Below the pieces are notes generated by a model, which saw only the letters and a program-made list of their open reading frames with translations, was not told the origin of the DNA and did no database searches. From NCBI RefSeq assembly GCF_900454025.1, contig NZ_UGQM01000001.1:3720001-3784000 (forward strand): DNA of 64,000 nucleotides, written 5' to 3'. Source of the stretch: Mycolicibacterium gilvum. GTDB lineage: Bacteria > Actinomycetota > Actinomycetes > Mycobacteriales > Mycobacteriaceae. Shown piece after piece: positions 25,670-33,333 of the stretch (position 1 is the stretch's first letter; every line of letters starts with the position of its first letter). The translations under genes were made by a program, and so were the position numbers.

Positions 25670-27097
25670 GGTCAAGTCCAGGGACGTGGTGTACGACGTC
25701 GTCGTGTGATTCTTCGAGGTAGTTGGGTCAGGCGGTCAGTGCCGCTGGGGTGGCCTCCTGTTCTGTCGGTGTGTCGTTGACGGTGCGTGATTTGCTGAGG
25801 ACGTCGAGGCCGAGGTAGCGCCGCGATTCTGCCCATTCGTCGTGTTGTTCGGCCAGGACGGCGCCGACGAGGCGGATCAGAGCGTTTCGGTCGGGGAAGA
25901 TGCCGACGACGTCGGTGCGTCGGCGGATCTCCTTGTTGAGGCGTTCCTGGGGGTTGTTGCTCCAGATCTGGCGCCAGATCTGCTTGGGAAACGCAGTGAA
26001 CGCCAGCAGGTCCGCCCGGGCTTCTTCCAGGTGGTCGGCGACCTTGGGGAGCTTGTCCGCGAGGGCCTCGATGATCCGATCATATTGCGCAGCAACCGAT
26101 TCAGCGTCTGGTTGATCGAACACCGAATGCAACAATGTCCGGACCCACGGCCACGACGACTTGGGAGTGACGGCCATCAGGTTGGTCGTGTAATGCGTTC
26201 TGCACCGCTGCCAGGCCGCCCCGGGCAGCGTCGCCCCAATGGCCGCTACCAGCCCGGCATGGGCGTCGCTGGTGACCAATTTGACCCCGGACAGGCCGCG
26301 GGCGGTCAGCGACCGCCAGAACGTCAACCAGCCCGCTCCGTCCTCGGCGGTACTGACGTCAATACCCAGGATTTCGCGATGGCCCTCGGCGTTGACCCCG
26401 ACCGCGATCAGGGCGTGCACGTTGACCACCCGCCCGCCCTCGCGGACCTTGAGCACCAGGGCGTCGGCGGCCACGAACGTGTACGGGCCGGCGTCCAAGG
26501 GCCGGGTGCGGAAGGCTTCGACGGCGGCGTCGAGTTCCTTAGCCATCACGCTGACCTGGGACTTCGACAGCGACGTGATCCCCAGGGTCTCCACCAGCTT
26601 GTCCATCCGCCGCGTCGAGACCCCCAGCAGGTAGCAGGTCGCGACTACCGTGGTCAGAGCCCGTTCGGCGCGTTTGCGGCGTTCCAGCAGCCAGTCCGGG
26701 AAGTAGGAGCCGTGGCGCAGCTTCGGGATCGCGAGATCCAATGAGCCTGCGCGGGTGTCGAATTGGCGGTGCCGGTAGCCGTTGCGGGAGTTGGTGCGCT
26801 CGGTGCTGCGTTCGCCGTATCCGGCGCCGCACAGGGCGTCGGCCTCAGCGCCCATCAGGGTGTGGATGAATGTGGCGAGCAGCTCGCGCAGCACGTCGGG
26901 ATGGGCGGTGGTGAGTCGTTCGGCCAGCACGGTGGGCAGGTCGATATTGTGGGCAGTGGTCATCGCGTCGGTTCCTTTGCTCGAGAAACTTTGGTCGGTC
27001 TCTCGAAGAATCACGCGATGACCTTCAATCATTCGGCTACGACACGCCGGTACCGCTGATCAGGTCCGACTCGTACACCACCTTGGTGGACGCAACC
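25670..27097 (-). mobile_element. IS256-family insertion sequence, intact, with 8-bp target duplication
   Basis: Terminal inverted repeats of about 27 bp: left 25670 onward GGTCAAGTCCAGGGACGTGG, right end complement GGTTGCGTCCACCAAGGTGG. CTCCCGTC occurs directly outside both ends (25662-25669 and 27098-27105), an exact 8-bp duplication as expected for this family (9 bp if the adjoining G is counted). This fixes the boundaries and shows a simple, fairly recent insertion. Confidence 0.95.
25728..26963 (-). CDS. IS256-family (Mutator-type) transposase
   Basis: 411 aa, full length, close in size to the mycobacterial IS1081-type enzymes. Catalytic residues D in FVAADALVLK, D in LVTSDAHAG and E in NPQERLNKEIRRR. 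ATG at 26963 is used (MTTAHNIDLPTVLAERL), as the frameshifted copy has an equivalent ATG. No defects seen, so it is likely functional and could act in trans on the degenerate copy. Confidence 0.95.
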   Translation of the reverse strand: MTTAHNIDLPTVLAERLTTAHPDVLRELLATFIHTLMGAEADALCGAGYGERSTERTNSRNGYRHRQFDTRAGSLDLAIPKLRHGSYFPDWLLERRKRAERALTTVVATCYLLGVSTRRMDKLVETLGITSLSKSQVSVMAKELDAAVEAFRTRPLDAGPYTFVAADALVLKVREGGRVVNVHALIAVGVNAEGHREILGIDVSTAEDGAGWLTFWRSLTARGLSGVKLVTSDAHAGLVAAIGATLPGAAWQRCRTHYTTNLMAVTPKSSWPWVRTLLHSVFDQPDAESVAAQYDRIIEALADKLPKVADHLEEARADLLAFTAFPKQIWRQIWSNNPQERLNKEIRRRTDVVGIFPDRNALIRLVGAVLAEQHDEWAESRRYLGLDVLSKSRTVNDTPTEQEATPAALTA

Positions 27098-27126
27098 CTC
27101 CCGTCGATCGTTGGGATGGTGCAGTG

Positions 27127-27222
27127 ATGGCAGATGCCGCCTACGGCTTATGGCCTTTGGTGATCGTGAATACGCTTCTGTTCGTCGTTTTCGGCCTGAG
27201 TTTCTTTCATCCTCGCTCAAAC
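27127..27222 (+). pseudogene. 5' part of split isoprenylcysteine methyltransferase-type membrane gene
   Basis: ATG at 27127 opens 32 codons (MADAAYGLWPLVIVNTLL, then FVVFGLSFFHPRSN): a first membrane helix followed by HPRSN. The frame is cut by the IS3-family element at 27223. The missing part resumes at 31969 with the 3-bp duplication AAC. Joining 27127-27222 to 31972-32526 gives one frame of exactly 217 codons including the stop. The IS256-family insertion lies just upstream and also cut it off from its original promoter. Confidence 0.88.
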
Positions 27223-27294
27223 GGGACTTGACCCCGTGTGTTGGACACGCTCAATCCCAGGAATGTGCTGGGGGAAGCGAGATGATCCAACCCG

Positions 27295-27627
27295 ATGGCA
27301 AGGAAAAATTACCCCGATGAGTTCAAGCGTGACGCGGTCGCGCTCTACCGGGACACCGAGGGCGCGACGATCGCCCAGATCGCTGCCGAGCTCGGTGTCA
27401 GCGAGGCCACGCTCTCGGCGTGGTGCAAGTCGGCCGGGGTGCCGATTCGGCACCGCCGCGGTGTCGTAGTGGCCGAGCCTGTGCCAGGGGCCGAGAGCCC
27501 TGAGCAGGAGCTGGCCCGCCTCCGCAGTGAGGTCAAGGCGTTACGCGCCACCGAGGCGCGGTTGTCCACCGAGCGTGACATCTTGCGGTCGGCGGCCAAA
27601 TATTTCGCCGGGGAGACGAACTGGTGA
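27295..27627 (+). CDS. IS3-family transposase OrfA
   Basis: 110 aa HTH protein: YPDEFKRDAVALYRDTEGAT, then IAQIAAELGVSEATLSAWCK (helix-turn-helix), followed by a leucine-zipper region (EQELARLRSEVKALRATEAR) ending in LRSAAKYFAGETNW. Intact. It overlaps orfB by 4 bp (27624-27627), where IS3 elements couple or frameshift the two parts. Confidence 0.93.
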   Translation: MARKNYPDEFKRDAVALYRDTEGATIAQIAAELGVSEATLSAWCKSAGVPIRHRRGVVVAEPVPGAESPEQELARLRSEVKALRATEARLSTERDILRSAAKYFAGETNW

Positions 27628-28304
27628 GCCGCTTTCAGTTTGTCGCCGACCACCTGCACGCCTTCGAGGTGAAGTGGCTCTGCGCAGTCGTCGAGGTTGC
27701 GCGTTCGTCGTTCTACGCGTGGTTGGCCGGTGCTGACGGACGAGCGGCCCGTCGGGCTGCTGACGAGGCGCTGGCCGAGCGTATCCGCGCCGTCCACGAC
27801 GAGGACAACACCTACGGGGCGCCGCGGATCACCGCCGAGCTCAACGACGGTGCGCCCGAGGGGCAGCGGGTCAACCACAAGCGGGTGGCTCGGGTGATGC
27901 GCGGCGCCGGGATCGCCGGTTATCGACGCCGACGTCGGGTCAAGACGACCGTGGCGGACCCGGCGAACCAGAAGGTCCCCGACCTGCTCAAACGGGATTT
28001 CACCGCCGCGCAGGTCAACACCCGTTACGTCGGCGACATCACCTACTTGCCATTGGCGACCGGCGCCAACCTGTACCTGGCCACCGTGATCGACTGCTGT
28101 TCACGGCGGGTCGCCGGGTGGGCGATCGCCGATCACATGCGCACCGAACTGGTCATCGATGCGCTCAAAGCCGCTGCTGCACTGCGGGGTTCACTGGCTG
28201 GTGCAATATTCCATGCAGATAATGGAAGTCAGTACACCTCACGGGATTTCGCGAATCTCTGCCGCGATCTGGGGGTCGTCCAGTCGATGGGTGCGGTGGG
28301 GTCA
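27624..28304 (+). pseudogene. IS3-family transposase OrfB, 5' part (split)
   Basis: 227 codons of the rve integrase core: HTH_21-like IRAVHDEDNTYGAPRITAEL, catalytic D in RYVGDITYLPLATG and D in FHADNGSQYTS. The frame is broken after GGGGTCA at 28304 by the Tn554-type unit. The third catalytic residue (Glu) lies in the 3' part at 31713-31931. Together the two parts make exactly 300 codons, so only the insertion has inactivated it. Confidence 0.93.
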
Positions 28305-28405
28305 TGCCTGTTGACCGGCTAATCGGGGACGGTACTGGCATGTAAACGACACGCCAGCAAGGAAAATGCTTGACCGGTGGGGGCCGGCGGGGTTGCACTT
28401 GTCTT

Positions 28406-29488
28406 ATGACGATTCAGCATCAGCTGCGTCTGCAAGCAGGCACCGATGTCGCCTGGGTGTTGTCCGGTCCGGGTTGCGGGAAGTATGCGTTGGTCAACGA
28501 ATACCTCAGGTATCTGGCCGACCGGAATTACTCTCCTCGCACGCTGCGGGCCTACGGCTATGACCTGTTGGCATTCTGCCGGTGGCTCGGCAGCGTCGAC
28601 GTCGAGTTGAGTTCAGTGACCACCGAGACCGTGCTCGACTTCATGCGGCACTGCAGGCAGACTCCGATCGCGGGACGCCCCACCAACGTGGTGTCGATGA
28701 CCGGCACGCGTCTCGACCGTTACTCGTCGACCACCATCAATCACCGGCTTGCCGCGTTGACGGGGCTGTTCACCTTCCGGGAGCTGCGTGACCCCGGACT
28801 GCGTACCCCAATCCCCAGCGGCCGCGAAGCGCGGCGGGTCAGCGCCGAGGAACGCAACGGCCTGCTCGGACATCTGGTGAGGCCGAAACGCCGATCGGCG
28901 CTGCGCCTGCGTGAACCGCGGCGGCTTCCGCGGGCTTTGAATCGCCGCGAGACCGCCGAGCTGTTATCGAGCCTGCGAACCTGGCGTGACCGAGCGCTGG
29001 CCGGGCTGATGTTGTTGTCCGGGTTGAGATCCGGGGAACTGCTCACCCTCGACGTGACTGACGTCGATATCGGAGCCCGCTGGGTGAAGGTGATGGGCAA
29101 AGGCGCCAAGGAACGCCGCGTGCCCCTCGATGTGGAGGTCGCAGGGCTGATCCAAACGTATCTTCTCGTCGAGCGACCCGAATCGGACAGCAACCGCCTT
29201 TTCCTGGTCGCCAAAGGCCCCCACCGGGGTCAGCCGTTGACCGCGGCCGGACTGCGCACCATCTTCCGGTATCACCGGATCAAGTCCGGAGTGCTCGCCG
29301 GTCACCCGCATGCGTTACGTCATACCTTCGGCACCGCGATGGCCGAGGCCGGTGTGGATCTAGCGGTGATGCAGGCACTGCTCGGACACGCCCACATCGA
29401 CACCACAGCCCGCTACATCCATCTGGCACCCACCCATGTCAAGGCGGAATACGATGCTGCCCGAACACGATTACGCTCCCACACCTGA
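28406..29488 (+). CDS. tnpA: tyrosine recombinase, Tn554 TnpA-like
   Basis: 360 aa, matching the size of Tn554 TnpA. N-terminal SAM-like core-binding domain (LVNEYLRYLADRNYSPRTLR), then the catalytic domain with R in SGLRSGELLTL, HxxR in HPHALRHTFGTA, H in LLGHAHIDTTARY and the nucleophile Tyr in ARYIHLA. ATG at 28406 taken; an in-frame ATG at 28370 is possible. Its 3' end overlaps tnpB by about 35 bp, as the genes of such units usually do. Confidence 0.9.
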   Translation: MTIQHQLRLQAGTDVAWVLSGPGCGKYALVNEYLRYLADRNYSPRTLRAYGYDLLAFCRWLGSVDVELSSVTTETVLDFMRHCRQTPIAGRPTNVVSMTGTRLDRYSSTTINHRLAALTGLFTFRELRDPGLRTPIPSGREARRVSAEERNGLLGHLVRPKRRSALRLREPRRLPRALNRRETAELLSSLRTWRDRALAGLMLLSGLRSGELLTLDVTDVDIGARWVKVMGKGAKERRVPLDVEVAGLIQTYLLVERPESDSNRLFLVAKGPHRGQPLTAAGLRTIFRYHRIKSGVLAGHPHALRHTFGTAMAEAGVDLAVMQALLGHAHIDTTARYIHLAPTHVKAEYDAARTRLRSHT

Positions 29489-31367
29489 AACACCGGCGCA
29501 GATCTACGCCGCCTACCTGGTGCACCTACAACGCCGGGACCGCGGCAACACCGCCTACGCCCAGGCCGCCCGATCGTTCCTGCGGCGCTGGCCCCGAGTC
29601 CAGTCATGGGCCGACATCCCACTCGATGAGCAGCTGGCGGCGAACTGCTCGACACGCCCATTCGTCACCTTCTTGATGGTCAGCCGACGGTTGCAACCGG
29701 GCTACGACTACCTCGTTCACCGCAAGCTGTCGAGTCTGTGGCATGAGCTGACCGACAGTTGCCTGCAACCCGACCTCGATCAGTTCATCAGCGCAGCACT
29801 GGAACTGGGTTTCACCGAACGGGTCGCCTCGGCCATCGGCTCGCAGATCATCGCCCGGCTGCTGATCCAGACCGGCCGCCCCTTGACCGGCCTGCGGGAA
29901 AGCGACCTGCAGGAGTTGCTGCACGCCTGCCATGTTCGCCAAGAACGTACCGGACGCGGCGCCAAGCACTATCGCAGCACCACCCACAGTGCCCGCCAGA
30001 TTCTGTTCCACCTCGGCATTCTTGATACACAGGCACGGCCGGCGGTCACTGCGTTGACCCTCGAGCAGCGGATGGTCGACGTTCCTGTCGCGCTGCGACC
30101 GGCGTTCGTGGCCTACCTGAACCGCAAATACGCCACCTGCGTGCCCAAAACGGTCAGTTCCCTGGCCACCCGATTGGCCCATTTCGGCCGGTACCTCGCC
30201 GCCGCCGACCCCAGCTTGACCTCCCTGAACCAACTGGACCGCCGCAGGCACATCGAACCGTTCATCACCTCGCTGACCACAGCCACCAACAGCGTCACCG
30301 GTGAGCCGATCACCGTCGCAGACCGGATCAGACGCATCCACGCGGTGGGAAACTTCCTAGCCGAGATCACCGAATGGGGATGGGACGACGCGCCACCGCG
30401 GCGCCTGATCTTCCGCACCGACCTGCCACGGCCACCCCGCTGCCTGCCCCGATACCTGCCCGTCGACTCCGACCGCAAACTCACTGCCGCACTGGCAAAA
30501 TCACCCTACCGACTGGCCGCTGACGCACTGCTGGTGCAGCGAGCATGCGGACTGCGCATCGGTGAACTGCTCGACCTCGAACTCGACTGCATCCACGAGA
30601 TCCCCGGCCAAGGATCCTGGCTCAAAGTTCCCCTCGGCAAGCTCAACTCCGAACGCATGATCCCCGTCGACGACGAGGTCCTCACCCTCGTGGACCGGAT
30701 CACCACAACCCGCTCATCGGGCCGACCGATGATCCACCCCCGCACCGGAGCCCCAGCCGACTTCCTGTTCACCCACCACGGAAAACGACTCTCCCAGAAC
30801 GCAGTACGTGAAGAATTGAACCGGGCAGCACAGGCCGCCAGCCTGGGACACATCACACCGCACCAACTGCGACACACCTACGCCACCGCGCTGATCAACG
30901 CCGGAGTCTCCCTGCAAGCACTCATGGCATTACTCGGCCACGTCTCCACCCAGATGAGCCTGCGCTACGCCCACCTCTTCGACCACACCGTACGCACCGA
31001 ATACGAACGCGCCCTGGATCTGGCGAAGAGCCATATCGGAGCGCTGCCGAAAACCGCAGTCGGGCTGCCCATCACCGACATCACCGGCACCGGATGGAAG
31101 GACACACCGGCCATCAAATCCCGCCTCGCCGGCGGATACTGCCTACGCGCACCCGCGCAAGGATCCTGCCCCTACGCCAACATCTGCGAACACTGCCCAA
31201 GCTTTCACACCGACTCCACCCACCTGGCCGTCCTCGCCGCCCAACGCATCGACGCCCAAGATCTGGCAGCAGACGCAGAAAAACGAGGATGGATCGACGA
31301 AGCAGAGCGCCACCACAACCTCGTCTCCCGACTCGACGCACTCATCACCGGATCGGCATCCGCATGA
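29454..31367 (+). CDS. tnpB: large tyrosine recombinase, Tn554 TnpB-like
   Basis: 637 aa. Long N-terminal region specific to TnpB, then the integrase domain from about residue 340: R in ACGLRIGELLDLELD, HxxR in HQLRHTYATALINAG, LLGHVSTQMSLRYAHLF with the catalytic Tyr. The C terminus has a Cys cluster (GGYCLRAPAQGSCPYANICE) likely to bind zinc. ATG at 29454 preferred over 29436 because AAGGCGG is correctly spaced. It overlaps tnpC by 4 bp (ATGA). Confidence 0.9.
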   Translation: MLPEHDYAPTPETPAQIYAAYLVHLQRRDRGNTAYAQAARSFLRRWPRVQSWADIPLDEQLAANCSTRPFVTFLMVSRRLQPGYDYLVHRKLSSLWHELTDSCLQPDLDQFISAALELGFTERVASAIGSQIIARLLIQTGRPLTGLRESDLQELLHACHVRQERTGRGAKHYRSTTHSARQILFHLGILDTQARPAVTALTLEQRMVDVPVALRPAFVAYLNRKYATCVPKTVSSLATRLAHFGRYLAAADPSLTSLNQLDRRRHIEPFITSLTTATNSVTGEPITVADRIRRIHAVGNFLAEITEWGWDDAPPRRLIFRTDLPRPPRCLPRYLPVDSDRKLTAALAKSPYRLAADALLVQRACGLRIGELLDLELDCIHEIPGQGSWLKVPLGKLNSERMIPVDDEVLTLVDRITTTRSSGRPMIHPRTGAPADFLFTHHGKRLSQNAVREELNRAAQAASLGHITPHQLRHTYATALINAGVSLQALMALLGHVSTQMSLRYAHLFDHTVRTEYERALDLAKSHIGALPKTAVGLPITDITGTGWKDTPAIKSRLAGGYCLRAPAQGSCPYANICEHCPSFHTDSTHLAVLAAQRIDAQDLAADAEKRGWIDEAERHHNLVSRLDALITGSASA

Positions 31368-31663
31368 ATGAACCCGCCCTGCTCCGAGTCGAGCGCGTCT
31401 GCGCCGAACTCGCCACCTCAGGCCAACCCATCACCTTCACCACCGTGGCCGAACACGCCCAGATCAGCCGCGCGACGCTCTACCGCGACCACCAGCTCCG
31501 CGCCATCGTCGACGAACACCGCACCCGACAAACCGACGCCCGCACCCTGACCGGCCTGGCCACCGAAGTCGCACACCTGCGCACCGCCGTCGAAGCACTC
31601 GCCGCAGGAGTCAAACGCCACGAAGAACAAATCCGCAAGCTCACCAAACCACCCCGACGATGA
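31364..31663 (+). CDS. tnpC: Tn554 TnpC-like accessory protein (DUF6262-like)
   Basis: 99 aa. N-terminal HTH-like stretch FTTVAEHAQISRATLYRDH and C-terminal coiled coil (TEVAHLRTAVEALAAGVKRH). TnpC in Tn554 is a small protein that directs orientation or efficiency of transposition; this gene has the right position, size and overlap (ATGA with tnpB). Confidence 0.85.
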   Translation: MNEPALLRVERVCAELATSGQPITFTTVAEHAQISRATLYRDHQLRAIVDEHRTRQTDARTLTGLATEVAHLRTAVEALAAGVKRHEEQIRKLTKPPRR

Positions 31664-31712
31664 ACCATTCCGCCCAACACCGCGAGTCCATGAGCCCGGA
31701 TTAGCCGGTCAA

Positions 31713-31931
31713 AGTGCCGATAACGCGTTGGCCGAATCGTTCAACGCCGCCCTCAAGCGCGAGATTCTGCAAGACCGTAACTGCTGGCCGGACGCGGCGA
31801 TCTGCCGCCGTGAGGTCTTTCGGTGGCTGGCCCGCTACAACACCACACGACGGCACTCCTACTGCCGTCATTCCAGCCCCGCGACCTACGAAAGGAACCT
31901 GACACCGGCTACGCTGCCCGAAGCCGCATAA
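31713..31931 (+). pseudogene. IS3-family transposase OrfB, 3' part (split)
   Basis: Resumes orfB with SADNALAESFNAALKREI, containing the third catalytic residue (Glu in LAESFN), and ends PATYERNLTPATLPEAA. 73 codons including stop. In frame with 27624-28304 once the Tn554-type unit is removed, giving a 299-aa OrfB. Confidence 0.93.
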
Positions 31932-31968
31932 CCACAAATCCCGTGTCCACTACATGGGGGCAAGGCCC

Positions 31969-32526
31969 AACCGAGACTGGCGGGCGATGGGCGCATATAC
32001 AGCATTCTTGGTGGCGCTGTTCACCGAAATGTATGGCATCCCGTTGACCGTGTATCTCCTTGGAAGCTGGTTGGGAACGCGGTTTCCGTTGTTGCGCAAC
32101 ACGCACGCTGGCGGGCATGTGTGGAACGATCTCATCGGATGGACGGGCGATCCGCATCTGAGCCCCTTCCACCTGGCGAGCTACCTGGCCATTGGTGGAG
32201 GCTTTTGGGTCATCGCCGCGGGCTGGCGGCATCTGCACGAAGCCGCACAAACCGGCCGCTTGGCCACCACTGGACCCTACGCCGTGGTACGCCACCCGCA
32301 ATACGACGGTTTCCTGTTGGTGATGATCGGGTTCTTATTGCAGTGGCCCACGATCCCAACCCTGATCATGTTCCCGGTGCTGGCCTATGTTTATGCGCGG
32401 CTCGCTCGCACGGAAGAGCGAGATGTGGCCCGCCGCTTCGGCCATCTTTGGGACGAATATGCCAGAGGGACACCGGCTTTCATTCCCAACGTCGTCACGA
32501 TTCGCCAACATAGAACCAGGGTCTAG
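31969..32526 (+). pseudogene. 3' part of split isoprenylcysteine methyltransferase-type membrane gene
   Basis: Continues the gene begun at 27127: NRDWRAMGAYTAFLVALF then TEMYGIPLTVYLLGSWL, several membrane helices, and the SAM-binding ICMT/PEMT signature GPYAVVRHPQYDGFL near the C terminus, then RTEERDVARRFG. Restored product 216 aa, an integral membrane methyltransferase-like protein. An ATG at 31954 lies inside the IS3 terminal repeat and could give an N-truncated product of 190 aa, so partial function cannot be excluded. Followed after 99 bp by the ABC transporter genes. Confidence 0.85.
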
Positions 32527-32625
32527 AGCATCGAAAGTCCAGCAGAAGAAACGACAAGCGCCAGCGCGGGTCGTACTGGCAGACGATCAGACAGCGCTTC
32601 TGGGTGAGGGTAGGAGGGGCCAGCC

Positions 32626-33333
32626 ATGAGCCGTCCGACGCGCACGACAGCCGTTACACGTGGGCCGTCGGCCGAGGCGGGCTCAGGTTCGGTGCTGATC
32701 GCTGAGGGCATCGAGAAGTCTTTCCGCCGGGGAATTTTGCCGATGTCCCCGCGCCAGACGGTGCTGTACGGCGTCGACCTCAGCCTGAAGGCGGGTGAGG
32801 TTGTCGGCCTTGTTGGCGAAAACGGCTCCGGCAAGTCAACCATTATGAAGATCTTGGTCGGCGAATTAAGTGCGGATGCCGGTACCGTCACCCGTTCCGG
32901 TGTGCTCGGCTATTGTCCGCAGCAACCGGTTGTCTATGAACGCCTGACGTGCGATGAGCACATCGAGCTGTTCGCCCGCGCCTATCGCATGACCCATGAG
33001 GCCGAGCGACGCGCACGCCGAGACCTCTACGAGGCGTTAGGATTCGAACGCTATGCCGATACCCGTGCGGATCGCCTATCGGGCGGCACGCTAGCCAAGC
33101 TCAACCTCACTCTGGCCATGCTGGCCGATCCGCCCGTACTGCTGCTCGATGAGCCCTACGCCGGTTTCGACTGGGACACCTATCTGAGGTTCTGGGACCT
33201 GGTGGCTCGCCGCCGCGACGACGGACGGTCAGTGCTGATCATCAGCCACTTCGTCACCGACGAACAGCGCTTCGATCGCATCCTCAGGCTCTGCGACGGG
33301 CGCCTTTGCGACAATTCTGAGTCGTCGCGATGA
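32626..33333 (+). CDS. ABC transporter ATP-binding protein
   Basis: 235 aa nucleotide-binding domain: Walker A GENGSGKST, Q-loop in GYCPQQPVVYE, signature RLSGGTLAKLNL (variant of LSGGQ), Walker B PVLLLDEPYAGFDWDT, switch His in IISHFV. It powers export by the permease encoded by the next gene, which it overlaps by 4 bp (ATGA). Part of the operon that once began at 25434. Substrate unknown; the setting suggests a metal- or envelope-related efflux. Confidence 0.92.
   Translation: MSRPTRTTAVTRGPSAEAGSGSVLIAEGIEKSFRRGILPMSPRQTVLYGVDLSLKAGEVVGLVGENGSGKSTIMKILVGELSADAGTVTRSGVLGYCPQQPVVYERLTCDEHIELFARAYRMTHEAERRARRDLYEALGFERYADTRADRLSGGTLAKLNLTLAMLADPPVLLLDEPYAGFDWDTYLRFWDLVARRRDDGRSVLIISHFVTDEQRFDRILRLCDGRLCDNSESSR

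Larger units (their letters stand above)
28305..31712 (+). mobile_element. Tn554-type transposon unit (tnpA-tnpB-tnpC only)
   Basis: 3408 bp inserted in orfB with no target duplication: removing 28305-31712 restores GGGGTCA-AGTGCC in frame. The right end carries GATTAGCCGGTCAA (31699-31712). Its exact complement TTGACCGGCTAATC lies at 28311-28324, six bases (TGCCTG) inside the left edge. A six-base asymmetric offset, absence of duplication, and genes of about 360, 640 and 100 aa are features of Tn554-family site-specific transposons. No cargo gene is present. Confidence 0.9.
27223..31968 (+). mobile_element. IS3-family element interrupted by a Tn554-type unit
   Basis: Ends are related inverted repeats: left 27223 GGGACTTGACCCCGTGTG, right complement GGGCCTTGCCCCCATGTA, both leading into TGGACACG. 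AAC flanks both ends (27220-27222 and 31969-31971), a 3-bp target duplication. Without the 3408-bp inner insertion the element is 1338 bp and carries orfA and orfB, a normal IS3-family design. Confidence 0.9.

Noticed and set aside
22584..27097. Composite transposon moved by the two IS256 copies
   Set aside because: The right copy has its own perfect 8-bp duplication and the outer flanks of the pair do not match, which fits independent insertions better.
28406..31663. Recombinase-in-trio (RIT) element
   Set aside because: Only two of the three genes are tyrosine recombinases. The third is a 99-aa HTH/coiled-coil TnpC-like protein, and sizes and ends fit Tn554.
31954..32526. Full-length methyltransferase starting at 31954
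   Set aside because: This ATG lies inside the IS3 terminal repeat; the true N terminus is at 27127-27222.
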